Origin: Fictibacillus norfolkensis
GTDB lineage: Bacteria; Bacillota; Bacilli; Bacillales; Fictibacillaceae
Reading direction: 5' to 3'
NCBI RefSeq assembly: GCF_014836645.1
Contig: NZ_JACSQM010000011.1
Location: 17,147-81,146, forward strand
DNA: 64,000 nucleotides
The number at the start of each line of letters is the position of its first letter. Within the stretch, counting starts at the first letter, position 1. Shown piece after piece: positions 52,033 to 61,758 of this stretch. The notes below the pieces were generated by a model. The model searched no databases. It was not told the DNA's origin and saw only the letters and a list, made by a program, of their open reading frames with translations. A program made the translations under genes and the position numbers.

Positions 52033-53205
52033 ATGGATAAACATCATTATTATCGAGACACTTGGGCGGAAATCGACCTAGATAAGATCAGTCAAAATAT
52101 AAAATCTTTTAAGAGACATCTCCCTGAACGAAAAATTATGGCTGTCGTAAAAGCGAACGGATACGGCCATGGAGCACTTCAAGTGGCAGAAGAGGCTGTA
52201 AGATCAGGAGCTGAGTGGCTAGCTGTTGCCATGCTCGATGAAGCATTAGCTTTGCGTAAACAAGGAATCACGGCACCGATTTTAGTTATGAACCGTGTAC
52301 GTCCGGAATATGCTAATCTTGCGGCAGAAAATGAAATAAGCCTTACCGTCTTTCAAAAAGAATGGCTGATTGAGGCACAATCGTATGTAAAAGAAACAAA
52401 ACATCAAATAAAGATTCACCTGAAGATCGACACCGGTATGGGGCGAGTTGGATTTAGAGAAGAAAGTGAGCTGCAAGAAGTGGCGCACTTCATCAAACAA
52501 GCTTCTTTTTTTGAAGCAGAAGGGGTGTTTACTCATTTTGCAACTGCCGATGAATGGGAATCAGAGCTTTTTGAACAACAGAGAAAGAGGTTTATTAAAT
52601 ATATAGACTCGCTGCGATCATGGGGATTAAATCCATCTTTCATTCACAGTGCCAATAGTGCAGCAGCTCTTAGAAAAGTTGAAGGACCTTTCAATCTTGT
52701 TAGACTTGGGATCAGTATGTATGGTTTAGCACCATCTAGCGAATTAAAACAAGACTTGCCTTTTTCCCTAGAAGAGGCGTTCAGCCTTCACTCTCGACTC
52801 ATTCATGTTAAAAAATTGATGCCTGGGGATACTGTAAGTTATGGAGCTACTTATACAGCAACAAAAGAAGAGTGGGTAGGCACACTGCCGATCGGATATG
52901 CAGACGGATGGCAAAGAAGATTATCCCCAGGAGCCTCGGTGCTCATTAAGGGAGAGCGGATGCCAATCATCGGCAGGATCTGTATGGATCAATGCATGGT
53001 CAGACTTTCAAAGAGATTAGATGTTGGTGAAGTTGCCACTTTAATAGGAAGTCAGGAAGCGGGAAAAATAGAAATGGATGAGATCGCACGTATTGCAGAA
53101 ACGATAAATTATGAAATTCCGTGCCTCATTTCTGCTCGAGTGCCGAGAGTTTATACGAAAAAGGGTCGAATTTTAGAAAATATGAATGTAATTCTAAATT
53201 TTTAG
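52033..53205 (+). CDS. alr: Alanine racemase
   Basis: The product is 390 residues. PLP-binding Lys in MAVVKANGYGHGA (about residue 41), KIDTGMGRVGF, and the catalytic Tyr in VSYGATYTA (about 276); GRICMDQCMV near the C-terminus is typical. It supplies D-alanine for peptidoglycan and teichoic acids and, in spores, suppresses L-alanine germination. GGGGAGG ends nine bases before ATG. Same location as alrA (dal) in B. subtilis, upstream of ndoAI. Confidence 0.95.
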   Translation: MDKHHYYRDTWAEIDLDKISQNIKSFKRHLPERKIMAVVKANGYGHGALQVAEEAVRSGAEWLAVAMLDEALALRKQGITAPILVMNRVRPEYANLAAENEISLTVFQKEWLIEAQSYVKETKHQIKIHLKIDTGMGRVGFREESELQEVAHFIKQASFFEAEGVFTHFATADEWESELFEQQRKRFIKYIDSLRSWGLNPSFIHSANSAAALRKVEGPFNLVRLGISMYGLAPSSELKQDLPFSLEEAFSLHSRLIHVKKLMPGDTVSYGATYTATKEEWVGTLPIGYADGWQRRLSPGASVLIKGERMPIIGRICMDQCMVRLSKRLDVGEVATLIGSQEAGKIEMDEIARIAETINYEIPCLISARVPRVYTKKGRILENMNVILNF

Positions 53206-53346
53206 CAGAATATTAGAAGGACTATTGAAAACTTTGTAGAATAAATACTTTGAAATCGCTTTGCAAATGGATTATTGAAGTGATAAGATTAAATGTGGTT
53301 AAAAGGAATTTGATCGTAGTATAGCTTTGCGCTGGAGGTGTATGTT

Positions 53347-53628
53347 GTGTCCGAATTGAACACAAAACGAATAGTGATTAGTCTTCCTCAGAAATTACTA
53401 AGTGAGGTAGACCGCGTCATAAAGAAAGAGAATTTGGACCGCAGCGAATTTATCCATCAAGCTACTGAGATGTTTCTTCGTGAGCGGAAGAATAAGCGTC
53501 AGTTTCGTGATGAGATGAAACAGGGTTACATGGAAATGGCTAAGATCAATCTAACGATTGCTTCAGAAGCATTTATGTTAGAGGAGGAAGCCGATCATAC
53601 CTTGGACCGCTTAGTTAGCGGGGTGTAG
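53347..53628 (+). CDS. ndoAI: EndoAI antitoxin of the MazEF type
   Basis: Start GTG 53347, giving 93 residues exactly as in B. subtilis; GGAGG lies eight bases before, and a GTG at 53338 overlaps it. Ribbon-helix-helix N-terminus (RIVISLPQKLLSEVDRVIKK then DRSEFIHQA) for DNA binding, and C-terminal GYMEMAKINLTIASEAF and LDRLVSGV that bind and inhibit the toxin. It is followed three bases later by the toxin gene; together they bind the operon promoter. Confidence 0.92.
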   Translation: MSELNTKRIVISLPQKLLSEVDRVIKKENLDRSEFIHQATEMFLRERKNKRQFRDEMKQGYMEMAKINLTIASEAFMLEEEADHTLDRLVSGV

Positions 53629-53631
53629 TCC

Positions 53632-53982
53632 TTGATAGTCAAACGCGGAGACGTTTACTTTGCAGATCTTTCACCGGTAGTTGGATCAGAACAGGGTGGA
53701 ATTCGGCCTGTACTGATCATTCAGAATGATATCGGGAACCGTTTTAGCCCTACTGTTATCGTAGCAGCAATCACAGCTCAAATTCAGAAAGCAAAACTTC
53801 CAACACATGTTGAAATAGATTCGAAAAAATACGGCTTTGAACGGGATTCAGTTATTTTGCTTGAACAGATCAGGACGATTGACAAGCAAAGATTAACAGA
53901 TAAAATAACGCAACTGGATGAAGATATGATGCGCAGGGTAGACGACGCATTGCAGATCAGTACTGGTCTGGTTGATTTTTAA
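53632..53982 (+). CDS. ndoA: EndoA mRNA interferase (MazF type)
   Basis: The product is 116 residues, starting at TTG 53632. Almost the same as the B. subtilis toxin: [33 protein letters not shown], and [10 protein letters not shown]. In the B. subtilis enzyme it cleaves UACAU sites in mRNA. Arg and Thr of the active site are in [10 protein letters not shown] and ITAQ. Cotranscribed with the antitoxin and often with the sigB operon downstream in bacilli. Confidence 0.95.
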   Translation: MIVKRGDVYFADLSPVVGSEQGGIRPVLIIQNDIGNRFSPTVIVAAITAQIQKAKLPTHVEIDSKKYGFERDSVILLEQIRTIDKQRLTDKITQLDEDMMRRVDDALQISTGLVDF

Positions 53983-54000
53983 TTTTATAACATCATTTAG

Positions 54001-54037
54001 GAAACTGTCTGACGGGGATGTCTGGCGGTTTTTTATT
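54001..54037 (+). terminator. Probable terminator after ndoA, and gap before rsbRA
   Basis: The interrupted stem AACTGTCTGAC / GTCTGGCGGTT with T-rich tail looks terminator-like. The rest of 54038-54385 is AT-rich with no gene; a sigma-A promoter for rsbRA is expected here but I cannot point to convincing hexamers. Confidence 0.5.
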
Positions 54038-54385
54038 TTTTTAACAGATTTAAAACAAGGATAACTGGAAGAACAGGTACTGTTTACCTTTCATGCACAA
54101 GGATTCATGAGAGGTTTCCGGGTTTGATGTATGGAACTGAATAGAAGTGACTTTTTCAGTTTTAAGTTGCATATTGGTTCATCCTGCCACATAACAAGGA
54201 ACCCACCCCTTCTAATGGAAACAAGTATACGAATACTATTTAAATGTTTTGTAAAAAAATACATGTTTAACAATTAGAAACTTGGGTTATATATCCAAAG
54301 TTAGTAATAGAGTAAACATTGCAGAATATATACAGAAGTGAAATAATAGAAATTGAGACTACATGTAGTGGGGGTGCAAGAAAAA

Positions 54386-55204
54386 TTGGACAACTTGATT
54401 GTACAGATGATCAATGAAAATCAAGAAACCCTAAAAAATAATTGGCTTAAAGAAGTTAAGCTCTTTAAAGAAAAAGAACTGATTGGGAAAACTTTAAAGT
54501 TTAGTGAGGAAACGGACCAACAGTTTTTTGCTATGTTGATCAAGCACATTAATTTTCACGATATTTCTAAAGACGGAACACTTGATGATTTTTTTGATCA
54601 AGTTCTTCATACAGGTTTACCATTAAGTTATTTAACACAAGGACTACAAGCGGCACGCCGTGTCGTTTTAAATCTTTTAGTAGAGACGGAAAACGACAAA
54701 GAGAAGGTGTCGGCTGTATACCGTGAGATCGATCGCTGGTTAGATCCGATTCTAAATCGCGTTGTTGAAAACTCTTCTCAGATTTGGGAGAGAACCGTAT
54801 CCGTTCAAAAAACGGCATTATTAGAGCTTTCTGCTCCATTAATCCCAGTGTTCAAAAATATCAGCGTTATGCCTCTTATCGGATCGATTGATACAGAACG
54901 TGCGAAGCTGATTATGGAAAACCTTTTAAACGGAGTGATCAAGTATCGCTCGGAAGTGGTATTGATCGATATTACGGGAGTACCGGTCGTTGATACGATG
55001 GTTGCTCATCATATTATTCAAGCAGCAGATGCTGTGCGTTTATTAGGTTCTACGTGTATCCTAGTAGGAATACGTCCTGAAATCGCACAAACGATCGTAA
55101 GCTTAGGAATTGATCTAAGTCTGTTCCCGACGAAAAGTACGCTTCAAAAGGGTATGGAAAACGCTCTGGAAATTACAAATCAGCAGTTAATAAGCAATAA
55201 ATAG
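54386..55204 (+). CDS. rsbRA: RsbRA, stressosome sensor-scaffold protein
   Basis: The most likely start is TTG 54386: GGGGGTG lies nine bases before and the length (272) matches B. subtilis (274); GTG 54374 or TTG 54353 are alternatives. N-terminal globin-like sensor domain (about 1-135), linker, and C-terminal STAS domain with the two RsbT phosphosites (Thr170 in GSIDTERAK and Thr204 in [10 protein letters not shown]). It forms the stressosome with RsbS and holds RsbT until stress. Confidence 0.93.
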   Translation: MDNLIVQMINENQETLKNNWLKEVKLFKEKELIGKTLKFSEETDQQFFAMLIKHINFHDISKDGTLDDFFDQVLHTGLPLSYLTQGLQAARRVVLNLLVETENDKEKVSAVYREIDRWLDPILNRVVENSSQIWERTVSVQKTALLELSAPLIPVFKNISVMPLIGSIDTERAKLIMENLLNGVIKYRSEVVLIDITGVPVVDTMVAHHIIQAADAVRLLGSTCILVGIRPEIAQTIVSLGIDLSLFPTKSTLQKGMENALEITNQQLISNK

Positions 55205-55221
55205 GGAGTGAGAGTAAAAAA

Positions 55222-55578
55222 ATGAGAATTCCTATTTTAAAATTGCACGAATATTTATTGATCACCATTCAAGTAGAGATGGATGATCAGACAGCTCTTC
55301 AATTTCAAGAAGACTTACTAAATAAAATTCACGATACAGGTGCGAAAGGAGTTGTTATTGACCTAACGTCAGTAGACATGATCGACTCCTTTATAGCTAA
55401 GGTTCTTGGAGATGTAGTGAGGATGTCAAAATTAATGGGAGCTCAAGTTGTATTAACAGGAATACAACCAGCAGTTGCTATTACTTTAATTGACCTTGGA
55501 ATTTCAATGAGGGAAGTTTCGACAGCACTTGACTTAGAACAAGGGCTTGATAAATTGCGTCTGGAACTGGAGGGATGA
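55222..55578 (+). CDS. rsbS: RsbS, stressosome STAS scaffold
   Basis: The product is 118 residues, a lone STAS domain. The RsbT phosphosite is Ser56 in [10 protein letters not shown] (Ser59 in B. subtilis). [19 protein letters not shown] is nearly the same as known RsbS. Phosphorylation of RsbS frees RsbT to activate RsbU. Start ATG 55222 with GGGAGTGAG ahead. The stop overlaps the region of rsbT's start. Confidence 0.95.
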   Translation: MRIPILKLHEYLLITIQVEMDDQTALQFQEDLLNKIHDTGAKGVVIDLTSVDMIDSFIAKVLGDVVRMSKLMGAQVVLTGIQPAVAITLIDLGISMREVSTALDLEQGLDKLRLELEG

Positions 55579-55580
55579 TT

Positions 55581-55982
55581 ATGGACATCCAATCCTGTGT
55601 GGAAGTACGCAACGAGTGGGACATCGTAAGCGCCCGTCAACTTGGAAGAAACATGGCGAAAGAGCTAGGTTTCGGAAGCGTTGATCAAGCAAGAATAACA
55701 ACAGCGATATCTGAACTCGCCCGTAACATCTACTTATATGCAGGACGAGGTAAGATTTGCATTGAACCAATCGATCAATTAGGAAGAAAAGGACTGCGAA
55801 TCGTAGCCTTAGATAATGGTCCTGGAATTCGAGAGATCCGAAAAGTTATGGAAGATGGATATACAACTTCTGGCGGATTAGGAGCTGGGTTACCAGGCGT
55901 GAAGCGTTTAATGGATGAATTCTCAATCGAATCCACAGTTGATGTGGGAACGGAGATATCAGCTACTAAATGGCTTCGTTAG
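55581..55982 (+). CDS. rsbT: RsbT, serine/threonine protein kinase of the stressosome
   Basis: Start ATG 55581 gives 133 residues, exactly B. subtilis length, with GGAGGG seven bases ahead; an ATG at 55575 is in frame and overlaps rsbS. GHKL-type kinase with N-box ISELARNIYLYAG and the G-rich ATP lid DNGPGI and STSGGLGAGLPGVKRL-like segment. It phosphorylates RsbR and RsbS, and when free binds and activates RsbU. Confidence 0.95.
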   Translation: MDIQSCVEVRNEWDIVSARQLGRNMAKELGFGSVDQARITTAISELARNIYLYAGRGKICIEPIDQLGRKGLRIVALDNGPGIREIRKVMEDGYTTSGGLGAGLPGVKRLMDEFSIESTVDVGTEISATKWLR

Positions 55983-55993
55983 GAGGAGAGCTC

Positions 55994-57001
55994 TTGACCG
56001 CAAAAGACGCACTAATGGAACGTTACCAAGATTTATTATCGGTCTATCTAAAAGCTAAAACAGAGACGACCCTCTATAAAGGGCAACAATTCAGCAGGAA
56101 GTTATTAGAACAGCAGATATCACCAGAAGATCTTGTGAGTTTACACATTCAAGTGATGGATCAGCTGTTTCCGGATATGTCTGAAGAAATGAGAGATTCT
56201 TTTGACTTTCTGCTCGAATCGATGATCGGCTACGGATTTGCTTATCGGGAGCATCAAAGCTTGCGTGATAAGCAACAACAGCTTGAATCGGAGATTGAAG
56301 TTGCCGCAAGTATGCAGCAAACGTTACTGCTCAGTGATGTCCCTGGATTTGACCAGTTGGACATAGGGGTTGTCAGTGTTCCTGCAAAAAAAATGAACGG
56401 TGATTATTATAATTTTGTTAAGAGCGGCAACAGTTTGAGTGTCGCGGTAGCAGACATCATCGGTAAAGGCATACCCGCTGCACTGTGTATGTCTATGATT
56501 AAATACGCGATGGACAGTTTGCCTGAAGAACAGATGAAGCCTCATCTGCTTTTAGAGAACTTAAACCGTGTTGTGGAACAAAACGTTCATAGCAACATGT
56601 TCATCACGATGTTTCATGGGGTCTATGAACCTGAAAGTCATAAGTTTTACTATGCGGGTGCTGGTCATGAACCAGGCTTTTTCTATCACGCAAAGGAAGA
56701 CGAGTTTCATGACTTGATCGCTAAAGGTCTTGTTCTCGGTGTATCCAGGACAACCACCTATCATCCATACGAAAAGATGATAGAAGTGGGAGATATGGTT
56801 ATCCTTCTTTCAGATGGAGTGACCGAGTGCAGAACAAGCAAAGGATTCATCGAAAGAGAAGAAGTTGTTGCTCTTATTCGAAAGTATATGGATCTGCCCT
56901 CACAAAAGATTGTTGAAAATGTATTTCAGGAGCTTGATCGCCTTCAAGGCTTTGAGCTTAGAGATGATTTTACTTTAATTATTTTAAAACGACTGGTTTA
57001 A
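55994..57001 (+). CDS. rsbU: RsbU, PP2C phosphatase activated by RsbT
   Basis: Start TTG 55994 (AGGAGGAG five bases before) gives 335 residues, the B. subtilis length. The N-terminal ~110 residues bind RsbT. The PP2C (SpoIIE-type) domain shows MNGDYYNFVKSG, VADIIGKGIPAALCMSMIKY, AGAGHEPGFFYH-like and LLSDGVTECR segments with metal-binding Asp residues. It dephosphorylates RsbV-P to release sigma-B. The stop codon TAA forms part of the internal sigma-B promoter. Confidence 0.95.
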   Translation: MTAKDALMERYQDLLSVYLKAKTETTLYKGQQFSRKLLEQQISPEDLVSLHIQVMDQLFPDMSEEMRDSFDFLLESMIGYGFAYREHQSLRDKQQQLESEIEVAASMQQTLLLSDVPGFDQLDIGVVSVPAKKMNGDYYNFVKSGNSLSVAVADIIGKGIPAALCMSMIKYAMDSLPEEQMKPHLLLENLNRVVEQNVHSNMFITMFHGVYEPESHKFYYAGAGHEPGFFYHAKEDEFHDLIAKGLVLGVSRTTTYHPYEKMIEVGDMVILLSDGVTECRTSKGFIEREEVVALIRKYMDLPSQKIVENVFQELDRLQGFELRDDFTLIILKRLV

Positions 57002-57021
57002 ACAGTATTTGATTAGGGTAA
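56996..57021 (+). promoter_or_regulatory. Internal sigma-B promoter before rsbV
   Basis: GTTTAA (56996-57001) and GGGTAA (57016-57021) are spaced 14 bases. It matches the sigma-B consensus (GTTTAA-N13-15-GGGTAT) at 11 of 12 positions, in the same place as the B. subtilis autoregulatory promoter. Confidence 0.85.
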
Positions 57022-57064
57022 AGGTACCTTATATGGTTCCATACAAAGCTTGGGGGGAAATAAA

Positions 57065-57397
57065 ATGAATTTGCAAATAAATCAAGATCAAATAAATGAA
57101 ACATACGAATTAAAGCTAACAGGAGAAGTAGATGCTTATACGGCTCCTAAGTTAAAAGAAGTGATGCTTCCATTAACAGAGACGAAAGGAAACATCGTAA
57201 TTGTAGATCTTTCTGGAATTGAATATATGGACAGCACAGGGCTAGGTATTTTCGTGGGAGCTTTAAAATCTTCCAAAGCAAATAGCAGCTCTTTAAAATT
57301 AAGAGGCATGACAGAACGCGTTAAGCGCATTTTTGAAATTACTGGATTAACGGAAGTAATGGATATTGAAAGTGGAGTAAAGGGGGAGGCGCTATGA
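57065..57397 (+). CDS. rsbV: RsbV, anti-anti-sigma factor
   Basis: The product is 110 residues, a STAS domain. Phosphosite Ser57 in YMDSTGLGIF. When unphosphorylated it binds RsbW and frees sigma-B. ATG preceded by a GGGGGG stretch. The stop overlaps the rsbW start (ATGA), as in B. subtilis, giving coupled synthesis of the partner-switch proteins. Confidence 0.95.
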   Translation: MNLQINQDQINETYELKLTGEVDAYTAPKLKEVMLPLTETKGNIVIVDLSGIEYMDSTGLGIFVGALKSSKANSSSLKLRGMTERVKRIFEITGLTEVMDIESGVKGEAL

Positions 57398-57879
57398 GAA
57401 CAGCGTCCGACTATATTGAAATGAAGGTCCCTGCAAAACCGGATTATGTTGGTGTCGTCAGGTTAACGATTTCTGGCCTAGCTAACCGCATGGGTTTTGC
57501 GTTTGACGAAATTGAAGATATCAAAATTGCAGTATCAGAAGCTGTAACGAACGTTGTTAACCATGCCTATACCGATACTGAAGATAAAGGCCAAGTTCGT
57601 GTTGGCTGTAATATATATGATGACCGCATGGAAATTACGGTTGTCGACCAAGGAAAAAGTTTTGACGTCGAATCTATCTCAAAAAATCTTGGCCCTGTAG
57701 ATGGTAAATCAGTTGATCAACTGCATGAGGGAGGTTTAGGCCTCTTTCTGATAGACACATTAATGGACAAGGTAGAAATAAGCAGTGAAGCCGGTATCGT
57801 TGTAATGATGACGAAGTATCTTCACAGAGATGAGGTGGAGGAACATGTCGACAGGATCTCACCAGCGCCTTCACAATAA
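57394..57879 (+). CDS. rsbW: RsbW, anti-sigma-B factor and kinase
   Basis: The product is 161 residues. GHKL fold with N-box KIAVSEAVTNVVNHAY, G1 VVDQGKSFD and G2 LHEGGLGLFLIDTLMD. It holds sigma-B in an inactive complex and phosphorylates RsbV. GGGGGAGG ahead of ATG. Its C-terminus overlaps the sigB start by 35 bases. Confidence 0.95.
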   Translation: MRTASDYIEMKVPAKPDYVGVVRLTISGLANRMGFAFDEIEDIKIAVSEAVTNVVNHAYTDTEDKGQVRVGCNIYDDRMEITVVDQGKSFDVESISKNLGPVDGKSVDQLHEGGLGLFLIDTLMDKVEISSEAGIVVMMTKYLHRDEVEEHVDRISPAPSQ

Positions 57880-58636
57880 AGAACAAGTCTATGCTTGGAT
57901 TGACGAACTGCAGCAAGATCCAAAGAATGAAGAGATTCAGACGAACCTCGTGTTGCAGTATCAAGACTTAGTTCATTCACTAGCTCGGAAGTTTTCTAAA
58001 GGCAAAAGCATTCATGACGATTTAGTACAAGTTGGCATGATTGGATTGCTTGCGGCCTTCAGAAGGTATGACAAAACGTTTGGAAGATCATTTGAATCTT
58101 TTGCTGTTCCTACCATCGTCGGAGAGATTAAACGTTTTATCCGTGATAAAACATGGAGTGTTCACGTACCTCGTCGAATTAAGGAACTTGGACCAAGAAT
58201 CAAGAAAGCCGTTGAAGAACTGACTACTCGTTTACAAAGATCACCGAAAATTTTTGAAATCGCAGAGTACCTAGAAGTTTCTGAAGAAGAAGTTCTAGAG
58301 ACAATGGAGATGGGTAAAAGTTATCAAGCTCTATCTGTAGATAGTTCCATTGAAGCGGATCAAGAAGGAAGCACAGTTACATTACTCGATTTAGTCGGTT
58401 CCAACGATGTTGGTTTTGATCAGATTGATAAAAGAATGCTTTTGGAAAAAGCTTTTGCTGTTCTTTCTGAACGCGAACGCGAAATTCTTCAATGTACGTA
58501 TTTTGAGAATTTAAGCCAAAAGGAAACGGGAGAACGCTTAGATATCTCTCAAATGCATGTGTCTCGACTTCAGCGACGAGCACTTGAAAAGCTAAAAGAA
58601 GCTTTGCGCGTATCACCTTCAGAGGCTCTTAAATGA
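57845..58636 (+). CDS. sigB: RNA polymerase sigma-B factor
   Basis: Start ATG 57845 (GGAGG just ahead) gives 263 residues, the B. subtilis size. Region 2 DLVQVGMIGLLAAFRRYDKT then FGRSFESFAVPTIVGEIKRF, and region 4 LSEREREILQCTYFENLSQK then ETGERLDISQMHVSRLQRRA. Directs the general stress regulon. Lies inside the rsbW-rsbX cluster with overlaps on both sides. Confidence 0.96.
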   Translation: MSTGSHQRLHNKEQVYAWIDELQQDPKNEEIQTNLVLQYQDLVHSLARKFSKGKSIHDDLVQVGMIGLLAAFRRYDKTFGRSFESFAVPTIVGEIKRFIRDKTWSVHVPRRIKELGPRIKKAVEELTTRLQRSPKIFEIAEYLEVSEEEVLETMEMGKSYQALSVDSSIEADQEGSTVTLLDLVGSNDVGFDQIDKRMLLEKAFAVLSEREREILQCTYFENLSQKETGERLDISQMHVSRLQRRALEKLKEALRVSPSEALK

Positions 58637-59244
58637 TCGAACACTATCAGTTTAGCAAGGCATCTGTTTCCTCTTTTCAAAAACCAAAAAAGGGAAATGA
58701 TCTTTGCGGAGATAGTTTTTATGTGAAAGAAACGGAAGATTATTTGATTTGTGCAGTAGCGGACGGTCTAGGAAGTGGTAAGATGGCGAAAGAAGCTTCT
58801 GGGGCCGCTACTGATATTATCGATCAAAATCATCACGAAACTGTCGAGGGGTTAATGCATCTTTGTAATGAAGGGCTGAGACATACTCGGGGTGCTGTGA
58901 TTGCCATTGTTAAAGTCGATTATCATAATCATACAGCTACTTATTCAGGAGTTGGTAACATCCGTTTTATGATCTCTGCTGAGAGACAAAGAGCCATACA
59001 CCCTTTGCCGAAAGTTGGTTTTCTCGCTGGAAAACCTGAAAAATTTAAAGTACAAGACTTTAAATTTGAAAATGAGTTAACACTGATGCTTTATTCCGAT
59101 GGAATGGACATTCATACACAGAGCCGTGCGTTGTTAACGAAAATGATATCACCAAAAGAATCGGTCATCTATATCAGTGGATTGCCTCAAGATATTAATG
59201 ACGATGCAACCTGTCTCGTCGGGCAAATAAAATTGATTTCGTAA
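58633..59244 (+). CDS. rsbX: RsbX, PP2C-type phosphatase, feedback regulator
   Basis: The product is 203 residues. SpoIIE-type phosphatase with VADGLGSGKMAKEAS and LMLYSDGMDIH metal motifs. It dephosphorylates RsbR and RsbS to reset the stressosome. ATG overlaps the sigB stop (ATGA). More diverged than the rest of the operon, as usual for rsbX. Confidence 0.92.
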   Translation: MIEHYQFSKASVSSFQKPKKGNDLCGDSFYVKETEDYLICAVADGLGSGKMAKEASGAATDIIDQNHHETVEGLMHLCNEGLRHTRGAVIAIVKVDYHNHTATYSGVGNIRFMISAERQRAIHPLPKVGFLAGKPEKFKVQDFKFENELTLMLYSDGMDIHTQSRALLTKMISPKESVIYISGLPQDINDDATCLVGQIKLIS

Positions 59245-59273
59245 AACATCACCTTCATTAGGTGGTGTTTTTT
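59245..59273 (+). terminator. Terminator of the sigB operon
   Basis: The stem AAACATCACC / GGTGGTGTTT around TTCATTA, followed by Ts. Confidence 0.85.
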
Positions 59274-59330
59274 GTTTTGGATGGATTTTTACTAAAGTAT
59301 TGCATGGTTTTAACTCTTCTATGCAGGTTG

Positions 59331-59461
59331 ATTGAAGTGGAAGATGCGAGACTCCTACGGGACGAGCGGTCAGGTGGAGACTCCAAATGGCGCAAAGCGG
59401 CAGGAGGCTCACCGTTCGCCCCGTGGAAAGCGAGCATCTGAAACGGAAACCAACTACTCAC
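59331..59461. repeat. Dispersed palindromic repeat, short copy
   Basis: This copy carries AGCGGTCAGGTGGAGACTCC and GGAGGCTCACCGTTCGCCCC, the reverse complements of the arms of the copy at 15957-16240, joined directly without the nested ~120 bases found there. It fills most of the 59274-59534 gap. ORFs through it on either strand are not genes. Confidence 0.8.
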
Positions 59462-59534
59462 TTGAGTGTAATTTTTACGCCACCACTTCCTTGGTTTATA
59501 ATAGTACTAATTGATTGAAAAAGGAGTGTTCTTA

Positions 59535-61700
59535 TTGGGACAACCTATTAGTGAACAAGCATTGAGAACAATGGAATCCGAATTGAACGTAAAAGGAAAG
59601 CAAATTAACCAGGTTATCGCTCTATTAGAAGAAGGAAACACGGTCCCGTTTATTGCGCGTTATCGAAAAGAATTAACGGGTGGTTTAGATGAAGTACAGA
59701 TCAAAGACATTATGGACCGATGGACATATTTGCAAAATCTAGCTTCACGTAAAGAAGAGATCCTTCGTTTAATAGAAGAACAAGGAAAACTGACTGAAGA
59801 ATTAACGGCAGCAATTGCAAAAGCACAAAAGCTCCAAGATCTTGAAGATATTTATCGTCCATACAAACAAAAGAGAAGAACAAAAGCAACTGTTGCGAAA
59901 GAAAAAGGTCTCGAACCACTTGCTTTATGGTTACTAGAGCAAAGAAATGATGATCCATTAACGGAAGCGGCATCCTACATAAATGAAGAAAAAGAAGTGA
60001 ACGCTGCTGAAGATGCATTGACTGGAGCGAAAGACATTATCGCAGAAATGCTTTCAGATGATGCAGATATGCGAAAATGGGTTCGCGAAGATACCTTTGC
60101 CAAAGGCGAGATCAAAACGGATGGAAAGAACACGGAATTGGATGAGAAAAAAGTGTTCGAAATGTACTATGAATACCTAGAGCCGATCCGTAAGATTGTT
60201 CCCCATCGTGTTTTAGCGGTAAATCGCGGAGAAAAAGAAAATATCTTAAGAGTAGGTATTGCTGCTCCTTCAGAACTGATCGTTTCAAAGATGGAGAGAA
60301 AAGTAGTGAAACGTTCGAGCTCGCCAGCTGCACCAATTATTATAGAGGCGATTGAAGATGCGTATAAACGATTGATCGCGCCTTCCATTGAACGAGAAAT
60401 TCGCGCGGCACTAACCGAACAAGCGGAAGAGCGTGCGATTCATATTTTTTCTGAAAATGTAAGAAGTCTTCTATTACAAGCACCACTAAAAGGGAAAGTT
60501 GTTTTAGGAGTTGACCCTGCGTATAGAACGGGTTGCAAACTAGGAATTGTAGATGAAACGGGTAAAGTGCTTCATATCCAGACGATCTATCCGACGCCGC
60601 CACGATCAGAGGTAGAAAAATCTGCAGCGGTTGTGAAGAAACTAATCGATCAGTATGATGTCGAGATCGCTGCGATTGGAAACGGTACGGCATCACGCGA
60701 AACAGAACAATTTATTGCTGAAACGTTAAAAGATCTAGAAAAATCGGTAGCATACGTGATCGTAAATGAAGCGGGAGCGAGTGTGTATTCAGCTTCTACA
60801 GTCGCTCGTGAGGAGTTTCCAGACCTTCAAGTTGAGGAAAGAAGTGCGGTATCCATTGCCCGAAGACTTCAAGATCCGTTAGCGGAGCTTGTAAAAATCG
60901 ATCCGAAGTCTATTGGTGTGGGTCAGTATCAGCATGACGTTTCTCAAAAAAGACTTGGTGAAGAAATTTCCTTTGTTGTGGAAACAGCGGTTAACCAAGT
61001 GGGTGTTAACGTGAATACTGCATCATCGTCTCTTCTTCAATATGTATCCGGGTTGTCCAAAACCGTTGCACAAAACATCATCGTTAAACGAAATGAGGTA
61101 GGAAAGTTCAAAAACAGAACAGAACTTAAGAAAATTCCTCGTCTCGGTGCAAAAACGTATGAGCAATGTATCGGATTTCTACGTGTAGTTGACGGAGATC
61201 AACCACTTGATCAGACGGGGATTCATCCAGAAAGCTATCCGGCAACGAAAGCTTTATTAAAAGAACTCGGATTCAAACCTGCTGATATTGGTTCAGACGC
61301 TCTTGGGGAACAGTTAAAATCACTTTCACTTGAAGCAACATCAGAGAAATTAGATATTGGCGTTCCAACATTAAAGGATATAATCGAGGGGCTTATGAAA
61401 CCTGGGCGAGATCCTCGTGATGCTTTTTCAGGGCCAGTCCTAAAAACAGATGTTCTTAAGATGGAGGACTTGTCACAAGGGATGGAGCTTCAAGGAACCG
61501 TTCGAAATGTTGTGGATTTTGGTGCGTTTGTAGATATTGGCGTAAAACAGGACGGGCTTGTTCATATTTCGAAGCTTACGGATCGCTTCGTAAAGAATCC
61601 GATGGATGTCGTTAGCGTAGGGCAAGTCGTTACTGTATGGGTAGATTCAGTAGATGTATCCAAGCAACGAATCGCTCTAACCATGATCGCCCCTAAGTAA
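59535..61700 (+). CDS. tex: Tex family S1 RNA-binding protein (YdcI)
   Basis: Start TTG 59535 (AAAGGAG nine bases ahead), 721 residues; an upstream in-frame start at 59511 has no site. N-terminal helical VPFIARYRKELTGGLDE, YqgF-like RNase H domain (VVLGVDPAYRTGCKLGIVDE), helix-hairpin-helix repeats (VNVNTASSSLLQYVSGL then KNRTELKKIPRLGAKTYEQC) and a C-terminal S1 domain (GTVRNVVDFGAFVDIGVKQD). Binds nucleic acid and tunes transcription or translation. Same place as ydcI in B. subtilis. Confidence 0.94.
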   Translation: MGQPISEQALRTMESELNVKGKQINQVIALLEEGNTVPFIARYRKELTGGLDEVQIKDIMDRWTYLQNLASRKEEILRLIEEQGKLTEELTAAIAKAQKLQDLEDIYRPYKQKRRTKATVAKEKGLEPLALWLLEQRNDDPLTEAASYINEEKEVNAAEDALTGAKDIIAEMLSDDADMRKWVREDTFAKGEIKTDGKNTELDEKKVFEMYYEYLEPIRKIVPHRVLAVNRGEKENILRVGIAAPSELIVSKMERKVVKRSSSPAAPIIIEAIEDAYKRLIAPSIEREIRAALTEQAEERAIHIFSENVRSLLLQAPLKGKVVLGVDPAYRTGCKLGIVDETGKVLHIQTIYPTPPRSEVEKSAAVVKKLIDQYDVEIAAIGNGTASRETEQFIAETLKDLEKSVAYVIVNEAGASVYSASTVAREEFPDLQVEERSAVSIARRLQDPLAELVKIDPKSIGVGQYQHDVSQKRLGEEISFVVETAVNQVGVNVNTASSSLLQYVSGLSKTVAQNIIVKRNEVGKFKNRTELKKIPRLGAKTYEQCIGFLRVVDGDQPLDQTGIHPESYPATKALLKELGFKPADIGSDALGEQLKSLSLEATSEKLDIGVPTLKDIIEGLMKPGRDPRDAFSGPVLKTDVLKMEDLSQGMELQGTVRNVVDFGAFVDIGVKQDGLVHISKLTDRFVKNPMDVVSVGQVVTVWVDSVDVSKQRIALTMIAPK

Positions 61701-61713
61701 GGACTAAAAGATA

Positions 61714-61758
61714 AAGCACTTCTCCAGTGGACTATTCTTCACTGGAGGAGTGTTTTTT
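61714..61758. terminator. Shared terminator of tex and cmpA
   Basis: The long stem GCACTTCTCCAGTG / CACTGGAGGAGTGT (one mismatch) and T run. The 3' end of cmpA is encoded inside this hairpin. Confidence 0.85.

Noticed and set aside
51748..52047. Minus-strand 99-codon Ser/Leu-rich ORF
   Set aside because: Its sequence is the translated 21-bp tandem repeat; no ribosome binding site and stops in the other repeat locus.
59149..59514. ORFs of 60-87 codons on both strands
   Set aside because: They read through the short copy of the same repeat and into rsbX antisense.
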